Notes: a model not told the origin generated them from the sequence alone. A DNA stretch of 64,000 nucleotides from Chryseobacterium carnipullorum (GCF_900142785.1 NZ_FRCD01000023.1:1-64000), one strand, 5' to 3'; shown: positions 8,196 to 17,801, numbered from the stretch's first letter. Program-made: numbers and translations.

Positions 8196-10997
8196 TTATT
8201 TCACAGAAATCTCATCAATAAAAATATAAGCCTCACCGCCAGCTCCCTGATGCCATTCGGGAAGTTTTCCGAAATAGTACGCTTTTACCTTAATGTAGCG
8301 GGCTTCCGTCGGGAGGATCTCTGCTCCGAAATCTTTGATCTGTACTTTTTCATCTTTTGGATCGATGGTATGGTCTGTAGTTTTCAGAAGAACAAAGTCT
8401 TTCCCGTTCATGGAAGCATAATATTCCACTTTCTTAGGCATCAGAATCCATGCTCTGCTGTCCTGAAGGTAAGTAGAGGATAATTGGGTGATTTGCTGAG
8501 GCGATTTTAAATCAATCACGGCTTCAAAATCCTGTCCCTGATAGCCGTGCCATTCACCTTTTCTCCAGTTTACATCACCGTTGATCCCGTCGATCAGGGC
8601 CAGTTTTCCATTAGCCGTATACTGCGGCGTTGCTTTTGAGTGGATGTCGATATCCCAATAATTAGGCCTTCTGTTAAAATTGGCTACGGTCACTGAACTC
8701 TTTTCACCATTTCTTTCCGAATACGCGAGAACCTGAGTGGTTTTACTAATGGTGAAAGGACCTTTGTATGCCGTAAACGTTTTTCTAACATTCGCATCAT
8801 CTGAATTAAGGGTCATATAATAAACTTTATCACCAGAATTCAGTGGAGTGATCTGTACTTTTGAAGAGAAATCGAAAATCCTGTCGGAAGCGATAACGGG
8901 TGATGCGGTGAGTAGGGTGTATTTGAAATCCTTTGTTGGTTTGCTGTTTTCAAAACCTAGTTTTTGAAGCTCAGATTTACTGGTATTCTTGGTGATCACT
9001 TTTGTGGTGCCATCTTCCAGATGAATTTTAACCTCATCAAAATAAGGTGTCGTGGTCTGCCATTCAGGTAGCCCCGGAGTAACCGCATAGATTCCCAGTG
9101 AACTTAGGATATACCAGGCACTCATCTGGCCGCAGTCTTCATTTCCTATAAGCCCGTCCGGAGTATTTTTATAGAAATGATCAAGGATATATTTGATCTT
9201 GGCATCGGTCTTTTCCGGCTTGCCTACATAGTTATATAAGTAAGCAATGTGATGGCTCGGCTCATTCCCCTGAGCATACTGGCCCATCAATCCTGTAATA
9301 TCTACCTGTTCTCTGCCTGTGGTTTTATCCGGTGCTGCAAAAATAGCATCAATGAACTGTTCAAATTTTTCCTTTCCGCCATGTGCTGCGATCAATCCTG
9401 GAATGTCCTGCTGAACGGAGTAGGAATAATGCCATGAATTTCCTTCCGTATAATTATTGTTTACCTCCCTTGCATCAAAAGGCTCATACCAGTTTCCATT
9501 CTTTCTGGGCTGCATAAAGCCGCTGTTTGGATTGTATAGGTTTTTCCAGTTCTGAGAACGTTTCATGAAGTACTGATGATCTTCTTTTTTGCCTAAAATC
9601 TTAGCCATTTGTGCAATACACCAGTCGTCGTAGGCATATTCCACCGTTTTGGAAACGCTTTCATGTTCATCATCGATGCTGATATAATGGTTCTGCTTGT
9701 AAGCATTTAACCCAAAAATATCCAGCATGGCAGAATTTTTAGAGGCCTGGAATGCTTTTTCATAATCAAAACCTTTAATTCCTTTAGCCATTGCATCTGC
9801 AATCACAGAAACAGAATGATAACCGATCATGCATTCCGTTTCATTGGAAGCCAGCTCCCAGACCGGAAGTTTTCCACCCTGTTCATACTGTTTGATAAAA
9901 GTATTGATGAAATCGGCTGTTTTCTTTCTGTCGATCAGGGTCATCAGCGGATGGGCAGCTCTGAATGTATCCCAAAGTGAAAAGACGGAGTAATAATCAA
10001 ACCCTGTGGTGGTGTATAGTTTGTTGTCGCGACCTCTGTATTTTCCATCCACATCCATGTTGATGTTCGGTTGGGTAAAAACATGATAAAGGGCTGTATA
10101 AAAGACAGAAAGTTTATCCTTATCGTCAGACTTAACTTCAATTTTTGAAAGCTCTTTGTTCCATTCTGATTCTGCCTGCTTTTTTACCGTTTCAAAATCA
10201 TTGGATTGTCCTTCGGCGAGCATGTTTTTTTCTGTTCCTTCATAGCCTGTTGGGGAAATGGCAACTTTTACGCTGATTTTTTCTCCTTTTTTAACATCGG
10301 AAGAAAGGGCAAGAGCTAGTTTTGTTCCTGTGAAAAACCGGTCTTCCTGCTTGCCATTAACCTCTTTTTTTGAGATCTTCATTGGTTTTGAAAATTCAAT
10401 TCTGGCGTAAATATATTGATTGGTAGCCCACGCCTCACTTCTCCTGAAAACTTCAATCGTTTTATCATCAATGATCTTTACTTCGCCTTCCAGCAGTTTA
10501 TCCCTGTGGTTTAGGTCAAGAATGATATTGGCCTTCCCTGAGTTATTGAATGTATATTCATGGTAACCGACTCTTTTCGTCGTCGTCAGGCGAACATCAA
10601 TATTGTTTTTGTCTAATTTCACAGCATAAAATCCGGCCAATGCTTTTTCATTTTTATGCGAAAATTTTGAAGAATAGTCTTTGCTGTTTAAGCTTGCATT
10701 TCCCATCGTAGGCATCAGCATGATATCCCCGTAATCGGAAACTCCGGTTCCGTTCAGGTGGGTATGCGAAAAACCATAGATCACCGCATCTGAATAATGA
10801 TAGCCACTACATCCATCCCAGCTTCCGTCTATCCTGGTATCGGGTGAAAGCTGTACCATTCCGAAAGGAACAATGGCTCCGGGAAAGGTGTGGCCGTGGC
10901 CCCCGGTTCCTATAAAAGGGTTTACATATTGAGCGTAATTCTGGGAATATATGATCTGAGCAATGAATAAGGAGAAAACTGCCAATTTTTTTTTCAT
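8196..10997 (-). CDS. GH92 family glycosyl hydrolase (alpha-mannosidase) with C-terminal F5/8-type domain
   Basis: A 933-residue exported glycosidase. Residues 1-18 are a signal peptide. The GH92 N-terminal domain starts with YVNPFIGTGGHGHTFPGA, and the (alpha/alpha)6 catalytic domain includes FSLWDTFRAAHPL and the family signature GNEDCGQMSAWY near residue 660. GH92 enzymes are Ca2+-dependent exo-alpha-mannosidases acting on N-glycans or mannans. After the catalytic part come a chitobiase-C-like beta domain (about 735-800) and a discoidin/F5/8-type carbohydrate-binding module at the C-terminus (EAVIDLKSPQQITQLSSTYL). No T9SS sorting domain is visible. No other glycan-degradation gene lies next to it, so it is not in an obvious polysaccharide utilisation locus. 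Confidence 0.92.
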   Translation of the reverse strand: MKKKLAVFSLFIAQIIYSQNYAQYVNPFIGTGGHGHTFPGAIVPFGMVQLSPDTRIDGSWDGCSGYHYSDAVIYGFSHTHLNGTGVSDYGDIMLMPTMGNASLNSKDYSSKFSHKNEKALAGFYAVKLDKNNIDVRLTTTKRVGYHEYTFNNSGKANIILDLNHRDKLLEGEVKIIDDKTIEVFRRSEAWATNQYIYARIEFSKPMKISKKEVNGKQEDRFFTGTKLALALSSDVKKGEKISVKVAISPTGYEGTEKNMLAEGQSNDFETVKKQAESEWNKELSKIEVKSDDKDKLSVFYTALYHVFTQPNINMDVDGKYRGRDNKLYTTTGFDYYSVFSLWDTFRAAHPLMTLIDRKKTADFINTFIKQYEQGGKLPVWELASNETECMIGYHSVSVIADAMAKGIKGFDYEKAFQASKNSAMLDIFGLNAYKQNHYISIDDEHESVSKTVEYAYDDWCIAQMAKILGKKEDHQYFMKRSQNWKNLYNPNSGFMQPRKNGNWYEPFDAREVNNNYTEGNSWHYSYSVQQDIPGLIAAHGGKEKFEQFIDAIFAAPDKTTGREQVDITGLMGQYAQGNEPSHHIAYLYNYVGKPEKTDAKIKYILDHFYKNTPDGLIGNEDCGQMSAWYILSSLGIYAVTPGLPEWQTTTPYFDEVKIHLEDGTTKVITKNTSKSELQKLGFENSKPTKDFKYTLLTASPVIASDRIFDFSSKVQITPLNSGDKVYYMTLNSDDANVRKTFTAYKGPFTISKTTQVLAYSERNGEKSSVTVANFNRRPNYWDIDIHSKATPQYTANGKLALIDGINGDVNWRKGEWHGYQGQDFEAVIDLKSPQQITQLSSTYLQDSRAWILMPKKVEYYASMNGKDFVLLKTTDHTIDPKDEKVQIKDFGAEILPTEARYIKVKAYYFGKLPEWHQGAGGEAYIFIDEISVK

Positions 10998-11087
10998 ATC
11001 ATCAATTTATGTCAACGAATATATTGAAAAAACGGCAGAACAGAATGTAATAATGATATGACAATGGTTGTGTTTGAATAGGTTTTG

Positions 11088-11140
11088 GCTAAAGCCAGGT
11101 GAATGGCGGTATATTTGCTAAACGGGCTAAAGCCCGTTGC
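11088..11140. repeat. REP-like pair of short palindromes
   Basis: Two short hairpins lie close together: TGGCTaaAGCCA and AACGGGCtaaaGCCCGTT, with GGCTAAAGCC-type cores. They sit in the intergenic space between two minus-strand genes. The form is like dispersed intergenic palindromes seen in this group of bacteria; only a genome-wide count can confirm that. Confidence 0.4.
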
Positions 11141-11160
11141 TATTGAATTGAAAGACGATC

Positions 11161-11616
11161 TTAAACTTCTCCCTCGAAAAGGTCATCCAGATAATACTGT
11201 TGATGAATTTCCGAACGGTCTGTTCCCAGGAATTTTTTCCATGATTGGGATTCGTGGTATACAATTCCCATTTCCCAAACACAATACGTAGGAAGATGAA
11301 TTGTATTTCTGTCCCAGACTTCAAATGTTCCGGAACCGTCATAATAAACACTTTCCCAAAGCTCATTTTCACTTCTCCAGGTACAGACCAGCAAGAGATA
11401 GTTTTTGCCACATCTGTGCAGTATGACAAATCCCAGATCTTCTTTATTCTGAAAATTTTCGACAGCATTTTCAATACAGATTTTAGCATTACTGATATCC
11501 AGAGGTGAGATGTCAGCCAGATTTTCTGCGAGGTCATACCATTTGAATCTGGTTGTTCCCAGCGCGAAAATACCTTTCGGAGATGTATATTTAGAGGGGT
11601 AGATAGTAGAATTCAT
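11161..11616 (-). CDS. Hypothetical protein
   Basis: A 151-residue soluble protein that I do not recognise. It has no signal peptide or membrane segment. It is rich in aromatic residues, with several Trp (TRFKWYDLAENL, LVCTWRSENELW, CVWEMGIVYHES), and ends in an acidic tail. Two longer overlapping frames are less likely because this one has the more even coding pattern on the strand. It stands alone between the GH92 gene and the divergent mrp gene. A function cannot be given. Confidence 0.6.
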   Translation of the reverse strand: MNSTIYPSKYTSPKGIFALGTTRFKWYDLAENLADISPLDISNAKICIENAVENFQNKEDLGFVILHRCGKNYLLLVCTWRSENELWESVYYDGSGTFEVWDRNTIHLPTYCVWEMGIVYHESQSWKKFLGTDRSEIHQQYYLDDLFEGEV

Positions 11617-11746
11617 AGGTAATATGTTTAATGATGAAAATGTGTTTTAAAGATGAGCATAAGAATATAGAGAAAGTTTGTTTTGTCATGTTATTTATCA
11701 CATTGGGTTATAGATTTTATTGATTCTAAATTATCAAAAAAATCCG

Positions 11747-11754
11747 TAAATTTG
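11747..11754 (+). promoter_or_regulatory. Putative -7 element of the mrp gene
   Basis: TAAATTTG matches TAnnTTTG and lies 19 bp before the start codon of the Mrp-family gene. A -33 element at the usual spacing is not clear. Confidence 0.4.
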
Positions 11755-11773
11755 TGAACAATTTATATTTAGT

Positions 11774-12883
11774 ATGTTGACGAAAGAAAAGGTTCAAGAT
11801 TTCCTTAAAGAGATAGAGGTAGATGATTTGGTGAATAACTTTCAGATCATGGGTAATGATGTTTATATTGACATGACTGCCCATTCTCCTGCGATGCACG
11901 AAAAGAAAAAGCTGGAAGCAGCGATGAAGCAGGCTTTTGCAAGTGAGTTTGGAGAAGATATTCATCTGAAGCTTAAAATAGTTTCTCCGGAACCCAGTGA
12001 GATTCAGCTAAGCCAGATCAAAGGTAAACAGATCGCGGGAATTCAAAATATTATTGCTATTGCTTCCGGAAAAGGAGGCGTAGGAAAATCTACGGTTGCT
12101 GCAAATATGGCAGTTACCTTAGCAAAAATGGGTTTCAAAGTAGGATTACTGGATGCCGATATTTACGGACCATCAGTTCCTACGATGTTCGATACTGAAG
12201 GTGAAAAACCCATCTCTGTAGAAGTCAACGGAAAGAGCATGATGAAACCTGTTGAAAATTACGGGGTAAAAATGCTTTCTATAGGATATTTCTCAGGTGC
12301 CAATCAGGCAGTGGTGTGGAGAGGCCCAATGGCTTCAAAAGCGCTGAACCAGATGATCAGAGATGCAGCCTGGGGAGAACTTGACTTTTTATTGATCGAT
12401 CTTCCTCCGGGAACAGGAGATATTCACTTGTCTATCATTCAGGAAGTGCCTGTAACGGGTGCGGTGATCGTAAGTACCCCTCAGCACGTGGCATTAGCAG
12501 ACGTAAGAAAAGGGATTGCGATGTTCCAGATGGAAAGTATTAATATTCCGGTTCTTGGATTAATCGAAAATATGGCGTATTTTACACCGGAAGAATTACC
12601 GGACAATAAGTACTACATCTTTGGACAGCAGGGCGCTCAGTATCTTGCTGAAGATCTGGGAATTCCGGTATTGGGAGAGATCCCGTTGATTCAAAGTATC
12701 AGAGAAGCTGGAGACGTAGGAAGACCTGCAGCCCTTCAGGAAGGTTCTAAAATTGCAGAAATCTACACCGAAACCGCAAGAAAAATGGTAGAAAGTCTTT
12801 TGGAAAGAAATAAAAATCTTCCCCCTACAGAAGCGGTAAAGATTTCCACCATGGCAGGATGCTCGCCGAAAGCTAAAAAATAA
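11774..12883 (+). CDS. apbC: Mrp/ApbC/NBP35 family P-loop ATPase (Fe-S cluster carrier)
   Basis: A 369-residue Fe-S cluster carrier/assembly ATPase. Residues 1-80 are a MIP18/DUF59-like domain and residues about 95-350 are the P-loop NTPase with a deviant Walker A, ASGKGGVGKSTVAAN. DLPPGTGDIHLS and the switch region VVSTPQHVALADV follow. Oddly, the CxxC normally found after ENMAYF, which binds the bridging Fe-S cluster in ApbC/Nbp35, is absent: the sequence there is TPEELPDNKYYIFG. Only one Cys remains near the C-terminus (AGCSPKAKK). The gene is followed after 47 bp by a NifU-like gene, which fits a role in Fe-S cluster maturation. Confidence 0.88.
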   Translation: MLTKEKVQDFLKEIEVDDLVNNFQIMGNDVYIDMTAHSPAMHEKKKLEAAMKQAFASEFGEDIHLKLKIVSPEPSEIQLSQIKGKQIAGIQNIIAIASGKGGVGKSTVAANMAVTLAKMGFKVGLLDADIYGPSVPTMFDTEGEKPISVEVNGKSMMKPVENYGVKMLSIGYFSGANQAVVWRGPMASKALNQMIRDAAWGELDFLLIDLPPGTGDIHLSIIQEVPVTGAVIVSTPQHVALADVRKGIAMFQMESINIPVLGLIENMAYFTPEELPDNKYYIFGQQGAQYLAEDLGIPVLGEIPLIQSIREAGDVGRPAALQEGSKIAEIYTETARKMVESLLERNKNLPPTEAVKISTMAGCSPKAKK

Positions 12884-12930
12884 TGATTTTCAATTAAGTT
12901 TGAAAAAAAACCGAATTGAATTAAAGAAAT

Positions 12931-13179
12931 ATGGAAACAAATATAAAACACGAAGATACAGTAACAAGAGTAATGGAAGCTCTGGAAAGCATCAGACCGT
13001 TCCTGAATAAGGATGGAGGGGATATCGAGCTTATTGACGTGAAGGATAACCAGGTTTTTGTAAAACTTTTGGGTAACTGTTCCGGATGTTCGCTGAATTT
13101 TTCAACCCTGAAACTGGGCGTTGAAAATACCATCAAGCAACACGCTCCGGAGATTCAAAAAGTAATCAATGTAGAGTAA
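12931..13179 (+). CDS. NifU/Nfu family Fe-S scaffold protein
   Basis: An 82-residue stand-alone Nfu domain. The cluster-binding motif is NCSGCSLNFSTLKLGVE (CxxC near residue 50). Such small Nfu proteins carry and hand over [4Fe-4S] clusters. It follows the Mrp-type ATPase on the same strand, so the two are probably one operon for Fe-S cluster trafficking. A strong terminator follows. Confidence 0.9.
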   Translation: METNIKHEDTVTRVMEALESIRPFLNKDGGDIELIDVKDNQVFVKLLGNCSGCSLNFSTLKLGVENTIKQHAPEIQKVINVE

Positions 13180-13201
13180 AAAATTACACGAAATATTTTT
13201 T

Positions 13202-13233
13202 AAAGACAGGTTTTTTCAGCCTGTCTTTTTTTT
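13202..13233 (+). terminator. Terminator of the mrp-nfu operon
   Basis: AAAGACAGG pairs with CCTGTCTTT around a nine-base loop and runs into a T tract. It starts 23 bp after the Nfu stop. Confidence 0.9.
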
Positions 13234-13516
13234 GTTCTGATTTCATTTAGAGTATAGGTGTAAAATCTCCTACGGATCACCTAAATTTTTTTACCTTTTT
13301 CAGGTTGTATAATTTGTACAAAATGAATGATATTAAAAGTATAAAAACATTTTATAAAAAGATGAGATGACTGTAGACGATCACTTCTTTGCTAAAAACT
13401 TTTAAACAAAAGGCACAAGGATTTCCCCTTAAAATAGATTTATTCAGAATTCCCTGCGCTTTTGTGTTGACTCAAAACTAATGGATGATAAACTTTAATG
13501 TCCTTTTATAACAGCA
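13234..13516. other. Intergenic stretch without a recognisable gene
   Basis: AT-rich spacer between convergent genes. The only structure I see is an imperfect inverted repeat near 13408-13475 (AAAAGGCACAAGG facing CCTGCGCTTTTGTG), which may be a worn copy of a dispersed intergenic repeat. No coding frame is supported. Confidence 0.4.
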
Positions 13517-14902
13517 TTAGTTTTTGATCAGTTTCCGGGTCACTATTTTTCCATGATCAAATTCAGCCTTTAAAAGATAAACACCTTTAGATAGATCTGA
13601 AATATTGGAATGATTTTCAGTTATTATTTTTAACAATTTTCCATCTGTAGAATAGAGTTCAATTTTTCTTACTTTCTCTTTTGAGGAATACACCAAATGG
13701 GATTGAGCAGGATTCTCAAATGAAATGGAATTTTCAGGCTGGATTCCATTCGCTGATAAAGTAGATGCTGATACATTGTATTTTGTCACTACATAATACC
13801 ACTTATTGGTTGAAAGATCCTTTTGGTCACCTCCTACGTAAATGACATTGTCTTTTGCTAAAACAGAAGTATAATTTCCTTGTGCTAAAGATGTCTCCTT
13901 GTAAGAATTTTGGGAATTAAGAGGAACAAGATTGCCTGAATGATCATAGCTTACAATGAATGGAATCTCTGCAGATGTTGTTCCTACAAAGTATATTTTA
14001 TTTCCTGAAAAGTCAAAATTGCTGTAGAAATCAAGACTATTATTGTCATCAGTCAATAAAACGGTACTGGATAAGTTTCCATTGGAACTGATATTGTAGA
14101 AAGTGTTACCATCTAAATCTAAAGTATAGATACTGTTATCTGTAGCCTGTTTTGAAAAGTAGCTTCCTGAGTCAGGGTACGTAAAGGTTCCATTGGTTCC
14201 AAATGTACTGACCGGAGTTAAGGTGGAAGTTATTTTATCAATCTTATGATCGTAAAAGGCGAGTATATTGGAATTTGATAGTTGGATATTCCCACTGTTA
14301 ACCTGACTGATGCTTCCATTATTTCCGTAAGAAGTATCAATGCTTCCATTCGGAGTTAATTTAATGAATTGGCTTCCGGTTGCTAAAATAATAGAAAGAT
14401 CAGAAAGAACAACCGCATTGTTAGATCTGAAACCATTTGGTCCGTTATAAGAAGTTTTAAACTCCCCATTATTTCCAAAGCTGTTATCCAAAATACCATT
14501 TAGGTCATATCTCAGAATACTTGTTTCAGAAGAAGCACTACCGGATGTTCTTTGGAAGGTCACAAGAATTTTCCCATTTCCCTGAGGTAGGACAATAAAA
14601 TCACCTATGTAGTCGGGAAGTGTGAGTATTCCGCCATTTCCAAAATTTGTGTTTAAAGCCCCGTCAAGATTTAATTTATAAATTTTATTGGGATTGACAT
14701 TCCCGGATGTCATAATGTCCTTTCCGTACGCAAGGATTTTATTATCAGAACTTAGGGTAATTTGCAGGTCATCTGCTTCTCCATTTAATGGAAGTGAGAC
14801 AATTCCTCCACTTCCAAAATTGGGGTCTAAATTGATTGTCTGAGCATTGATGTTGCTATAAAAAGAAGCTACCATTGCTACACTTGTAAAAAGTTTATTC
14901 AT
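13517..14902 (-). CDS. Delta-60 repeat protein with T9SS type A sorting domain
   Basis: A 461-residue secreted protein. A signal peptide (residues 1-20) is followed by delta-60-type beta-propeller-like repeats: LDPNFGSGGIVSLP, LNTNFGNGGILTLP, LDNSFGNNGEF and IDTSYGNNGSI. The last 70 residues are a type IX secretion sorting domain with VYSSKEKVRKIELYSTDGKLL and the closing GVYLLKAEFDHGKIVTRKL. It should cross the outer membrane by T9SS and stay on the surface or be released. The function is unknown. It is monocistronic. Confidence 0.85.
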   Translation of the reverse strand: MNKLFTSVAMVASFYSNINAQTINLDPNFGSGGIVSLPLNGEADDLQITLSSDNKILAYGKDIMTSGNVNPNKIYKLNLDGALNTNFGNGGILTLPDYIGDFIVLPQGNGKILVTFQRTSGSASSETSILRYDLNGILDNSFGNNGEFKTSYNGPNGFRSNNAVVLSDLSIILATGSQFIKLTPNGSIDTSYGNNGSISQVNSGNIQLSNSNILAFYDHKIDKITSTLTPVSTFGTNGTFTYPDSGSYFSKQATDNSIYTLDLDGNTFYNISSNGNLSSTVLLTDDNNSLDFYSNFDFSGNKIYFVGTTSAEIPFIVSYDHSGNLVPLNSQNSYKETSLAQGNYTSVLAKDNVIYVGGDQKDLSTNKWYYVVTKYNVSASTLSANGIQPENSISFENPAQSHLVYSSKEKVRKIELYSTDGKLLKIITENHSNISDLSKGVYLLKAEFDHGKIVTRKLIKN

Positions 14903-15051
14903 AGTTATCTTAAAGCAGCGAAGATATTAAAAACCAATCCTGTTTGAAACATGATATATTGACTGATAGCTTTAAATAGTGACGTTTTATTATCCCATCA
15001 GGCCTTCTCGTTTTTTATTATTTTCAATTTAAAAGATCAGTTTTTTTTAAG

Positions 15052-15059
15052 TATATTTG
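15052..15059 (+). promoter_or_regulatory. Putative -7 element of the NfeD-like/flotillin pair
   Basis: TATATTTG lies 15 bp before the ATG of the NfeD-like gene. The position argues against the alternative TTG start, which lies inside this element. Confidence 0.4.
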
Positions 15060-15074
15060 TTAAAAACGCATCTT

Positions 15075-15641
15075 ATGTTTGAATTTCTTCAAAATTTAGA
15101 ACCCCTTCAGCAAGGCTTCTGGTATACAGCCATAGCTGCCAGCTTTATCTTTTTAATTCAAACAGTTCTTACTTTTGTCGGAGGCAGTCATGGAGACGTA
15201 ATGCATTCTGATTTTAGCGGAGACAGTCATGCTGACAGCCCTTTTCAGTTATTTTCTTTCAGAAACCTTATCAATTTCCTTTTAGGATTTGGATGGAGTG
15301 GTGTTGCATTTTATCATTCCATAGGAAACAAATCGCTGCTGGTATTTGTTGCCGTCATTGTTGGGGCAGGATTTATATTTTTATTCTTTATTTTGATCCT
15401 TCAGATCATGAAACTTACGGAAGATAATACCTTTAAGATGGAAAATCTCATTGGCAGGGCAGGCGAAGTTTATCTTACCATTCCTCCGGATATGAGTGGT
15501 AAAGGAAAGATTACCATTTCTGTCAATGGCACCAGCCACGAACTTCCGGCTATGACAGAAGAAAAAGAAAAAATCCCGTCCGGCGATTCTGTGAGGGTTA
15601 CTTACATTTATGACAAGATCCTTGTCGTTTCAAAAATTTAA
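15075..15641 (+). CDS. NfeD/YuaF-like membrane protein (OB-fold)
   Basis: A 188-residue membrane protein. Transmembrane segments lie at about residues 15-35, 67-85 and 91-113. The cytoplasmic C-terminal part (about 125-188) is an OB-fold-like domain with IGRAGEVYLTIPPDMSGKGK and VTYIYDKILVV. NfeD-like proteins with this plan (YuaF, YqiJ) are encoded next to flotillins and are thought to work with them in membrane microdomains. The flotillin gene follows after 31 bp. I use the ATG rather than the TTG six codons upstream. Confidence 0.82.
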   Translation: MFEFLQNLEPLQQGFWYTAIAASFIFLIQTVLTFVGGSHGDVMHSDFSGDSHADSPFQLFSFRNLINFLLGFGWSGVAFYHSIGNKSLLVFVAVIVGAGFIFLFFILILQIMKLTEDNTFKMENLIGRAGEVYLTIPPDMSGKGKITISVNGTSHELPAMTEEKEKIPSGDSVRVTYIYDKILVVSKI

Positions 15642-15672
15642 TTCATTATCAACCATTTTATAAAAACTATTT

Positions 15673-17241
15673 ATGGCAATACCAGGAAGTCTTATTTTAA
15701 CATTAGTTATTGTACTTGTACTATTCGTCACGTTTTTGGCCCTTATATCAAGGTACAAAAGATGTCCTTCGGATAAAATTTTAGTGATTTACGGTAAAAC
15801 AGGAGGCAGCTCTGCAAAATGTATCCACGGAGGTGGTGCTTTCGTATGGCCTGTTATTCAGGATTTTGCTTATCTTGATTTGAAACCGATCTCCATTGAG
15901 GCTAATCTTACCAATGCTTTATCCAGACAGAACATCCGGGTAGATGTACCATGCCGGTTCACCATTGCCATCTCTACAGAACCTGATTCTATGGGAAATG
16001 CTGCAGAAAGATTACTAGGTCTGGCTCAGGAGCAGATTCAGGAACTTTCTAAAGACATCCTTTTCGGTCAGCTCCGTTTGGTTATTGCAACAATGACCAT
16101 TGAAGAGATCAATTCAGACAGGGATAAATTTTTAGACAATATTTCTAAAAACGTCGATACGGAATTAAAGAAAATCGGTTTAAAGCTGATCAACGTGAAC
16201 GTTACGGATATCAGAGATGAATCCGGATATATTGAAGCTTTGGGTAAAGAAGCCGCTGCAAAAGCGATTAACGAAGCCATCATCAGTGTTGCGGAACAGA
16301 CTAAAATCGGGGAAACGGGTAAAGCAATTGCCGACAGGGAAAAAGACACTCAGATTGCTGAAACCCAAAGAGACAGAGATGTGAAAATTGCCATCACGCA
16401 AAAAGATAAAGAAATCAGTATTGCTTCGGCCATAAAAGATGAGTCTATCGGTAAAGCAGAAGCCGCAAAGGAATCAAGAATTGCCACCTCACTAGCCAAC
16501 TCTATTGCGGTAAAAGGGGAAAATGAAGCCAAGATCACTATCGCGAACTCTGATGCTGAAAGAAGAGAAAAAGAAGCGGAAGCCTTAAGAATTGCTACCG
16601 CTGCGGAAAAAGTACAGGCAGCAAGATCTTTGGAAGAATCTTACCTTGCAGAACAGAAAGCGGAAGTTGCCAGAGGAGAAAGAGAACGTTCTACGCAACA
16701 GGCCAATATTGTAGTACATGCAGAAATTGCTAAACAGAAAGCCATCATTGACGCAGAGGCAGAAGCTGAGAAAATAAGATTGCAGGCGAAAGGAGAGGCT
16801 GATGCTATTTTCGCTAAAATGGAAGCTGAAGCAAAAGGGCTTTATGAAATCCTGACCAAACAGGCTCAGGGGTATGACAAAATCGTACAGGCTGCAGGTG
16901 GAGATACCAACAGTGCTTTCCAGTTGCTTTTAATTGAAAAACTTCCTGAATTGGTTAAAACGCAGGTAGAAGCTGTTAAAAATATTAAAATCGATAAAAT
17001 CACGGTTTGGGACAGTGGAAACGGACAGGATGGAAATGGTTCTACCGCCAATTTTGTTTCGGGAATGATGAAATCTGTACCTCCATTGAACGACCTGTTT
17101 AATATGGCCGGACTTAATTTACCGGAGTATTTAAAAGGAAAGCCGGATGAGGCTAAACAGGAGATTGTAATCGTTCCAGAGAAGAAAGAGAAAAAGAATT
17201 TTGATGATATGAATCCGGAAACTGAAGTTCCGAAAGCATAA
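15673..17241 (+). CDS. Flotillin-like protein (YqiK/YuaG type)
   Basis: A 522-residue flotillin. An N-terminal hydrophobic anchor (residues 4-25) is followed by a SPFH/band-7 domain (about 30-220). A long Ala/Glu/Lys-rich coiled coil with EA-type repeats follows (about 220-400; for example IADREKDTQIAETQRD), and then a C-terminal oligomerisation region with AAGGDTNSAFQLLLIEKLPEL. Flotillins form large oligomers on membrane microdomains and affect membrane fluidity, secretion and signalling. The NfeD-like partner directly upstream supports the call. A very strong terminator follows the stop. Confidence 0.93.
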   Translation: MAIPGSLILTLVIVLVLFVTFLALISRYKRCPSDKILVIYGKTGGSSAKCIHGGGAFVWPVIQDFAYLDLKPISIEANLTNALSRQNIRVDVPCRFTIAISTEPDSMGNAAERLLGLAQEQIQELSKDILFGQLRLVIATMTIEEINSDRDKFLDNISKNVDTELKKIGLKLINVNVTDIRDESGYIEALGKEAAAKAINEAIISVAEQTKIGETGKAIADREKDTQIAETQRDRDVKIAITQKDKEISIASAIKDESIGKAEAAKESRIATSLANSIAVKGENEAKITIANSDAERREKEAEALRIATAAEKVQAARSLEESYLAEQKAEVARGERERSTQQANIVVHAEIAKQKAIIDAEAEAEKIRLQAKGEADAIFAKMEAEAKGLYEILTKQAQGYDKIVQAAGGDTNSAFQLLLIEKLPELVKTQVEAVKNIKIDKITVWDSGNGQDGNGSTANFVSGMMKSVPPLNDLFNMAGLNLPEYLKGKPDEAKQEIVIVPEKKEKKNFDDMNPETEVPKA

Positions 17242-17260
17242 TATTGAAGTATAGAGATAA

Positions 17261-17300
17261 GTTCCGGGCAGAAAGCGAAGCTTTCCGCCCGGAACTTTTT
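17261..17300. terminator. Strong bidirectional terminator
   Basis: GTTCCGGGCaGAAAGC pairs with GCTTTCcGCCCGGAAC around a three-base loop and is followed by T5. It separates the flotillin gene from the convergent hypothetical gene and overlaps that gene's stop codon. Confidence 0.9.
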
Positions 17301-17691
17301 ATTTTAAAACAACCTGTACACGGTAATCTTCAAAAATTTCAAGTATTTCATCAAACTTAGTTTTAAATAATTTTTTACTTCTTTGATTTGGATGACACCA
17401 TACCTGTCCATATAAAGTGATATTATTTTTTTTGGACTTTAATATTCTGATATTACTAATAAAAGTTCTGGCTACAATAGATTTTGTATCATCAAGCATA
17501 CAAATGAAACCATTGTTTTCATAGATTTTTGCAGCATTTTCTATTGCTGATAAAAGATTGTGAGCGTCGTCAACATTAATTAATCGTATGGTACGGTAAA
17601 TAATGCCCGCTGGGCTTTCAATATTTCTTACATCATCCATAAGTGCAATGATTTCCGGCTCTGTTTCACTATCAAAGGTAAATCCAAACAT
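17299..17691 (-). CDS. Hypothetical protein
   Basis: A 130-residue soluble protein with no signal peptide. It looks like an alpha/beta fold: an acidic N-terminus (DSETEPEIIALMDDV), a helix DAHNLLSAIENAAKIY, a strand NGFICMLDDTKS, and a basic C-terminal half (NQRSKKLFKTKFDEIL). I do not recognise the family. The gene stands alone between two convergent or parallel neighbours with terminators on both sides. Confidence 0.6.
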   Translation of the reverse strand: MFGFTFDSETEPEIIALMDDVRNIESPAGIIYRTIRLINVDDAHNLLSAIENAAKIYENNGFICMLDDTKSIVARTFISNIRILKSKKNNITLYGQVWCHPNQRSKKLFKTKFDEILEIFEDYRVQVVLK

Positions 17692-17748
17692 TTTTTTTAA
17701 ATTATTTCAAGACATAGTACGGCCTTAAATCTACTGAATTTGCAGATC

Positions 17749-17773
17749 AAAAAAAAGCCCCGGAAAATCCGGG
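17749..17773 (-). terminator. Terminator of the choice-of-anchor-I gene
   Basis: On the minus strand CCCGGA pairs with TCCGGGG and runs into T8. It lies 28 bp after the stop of the large T9SS gene. Confidence 0.85.
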
Positions 17774-17801
17774 ACCCTATCAACTGAATTATATTTATAG
17801 G

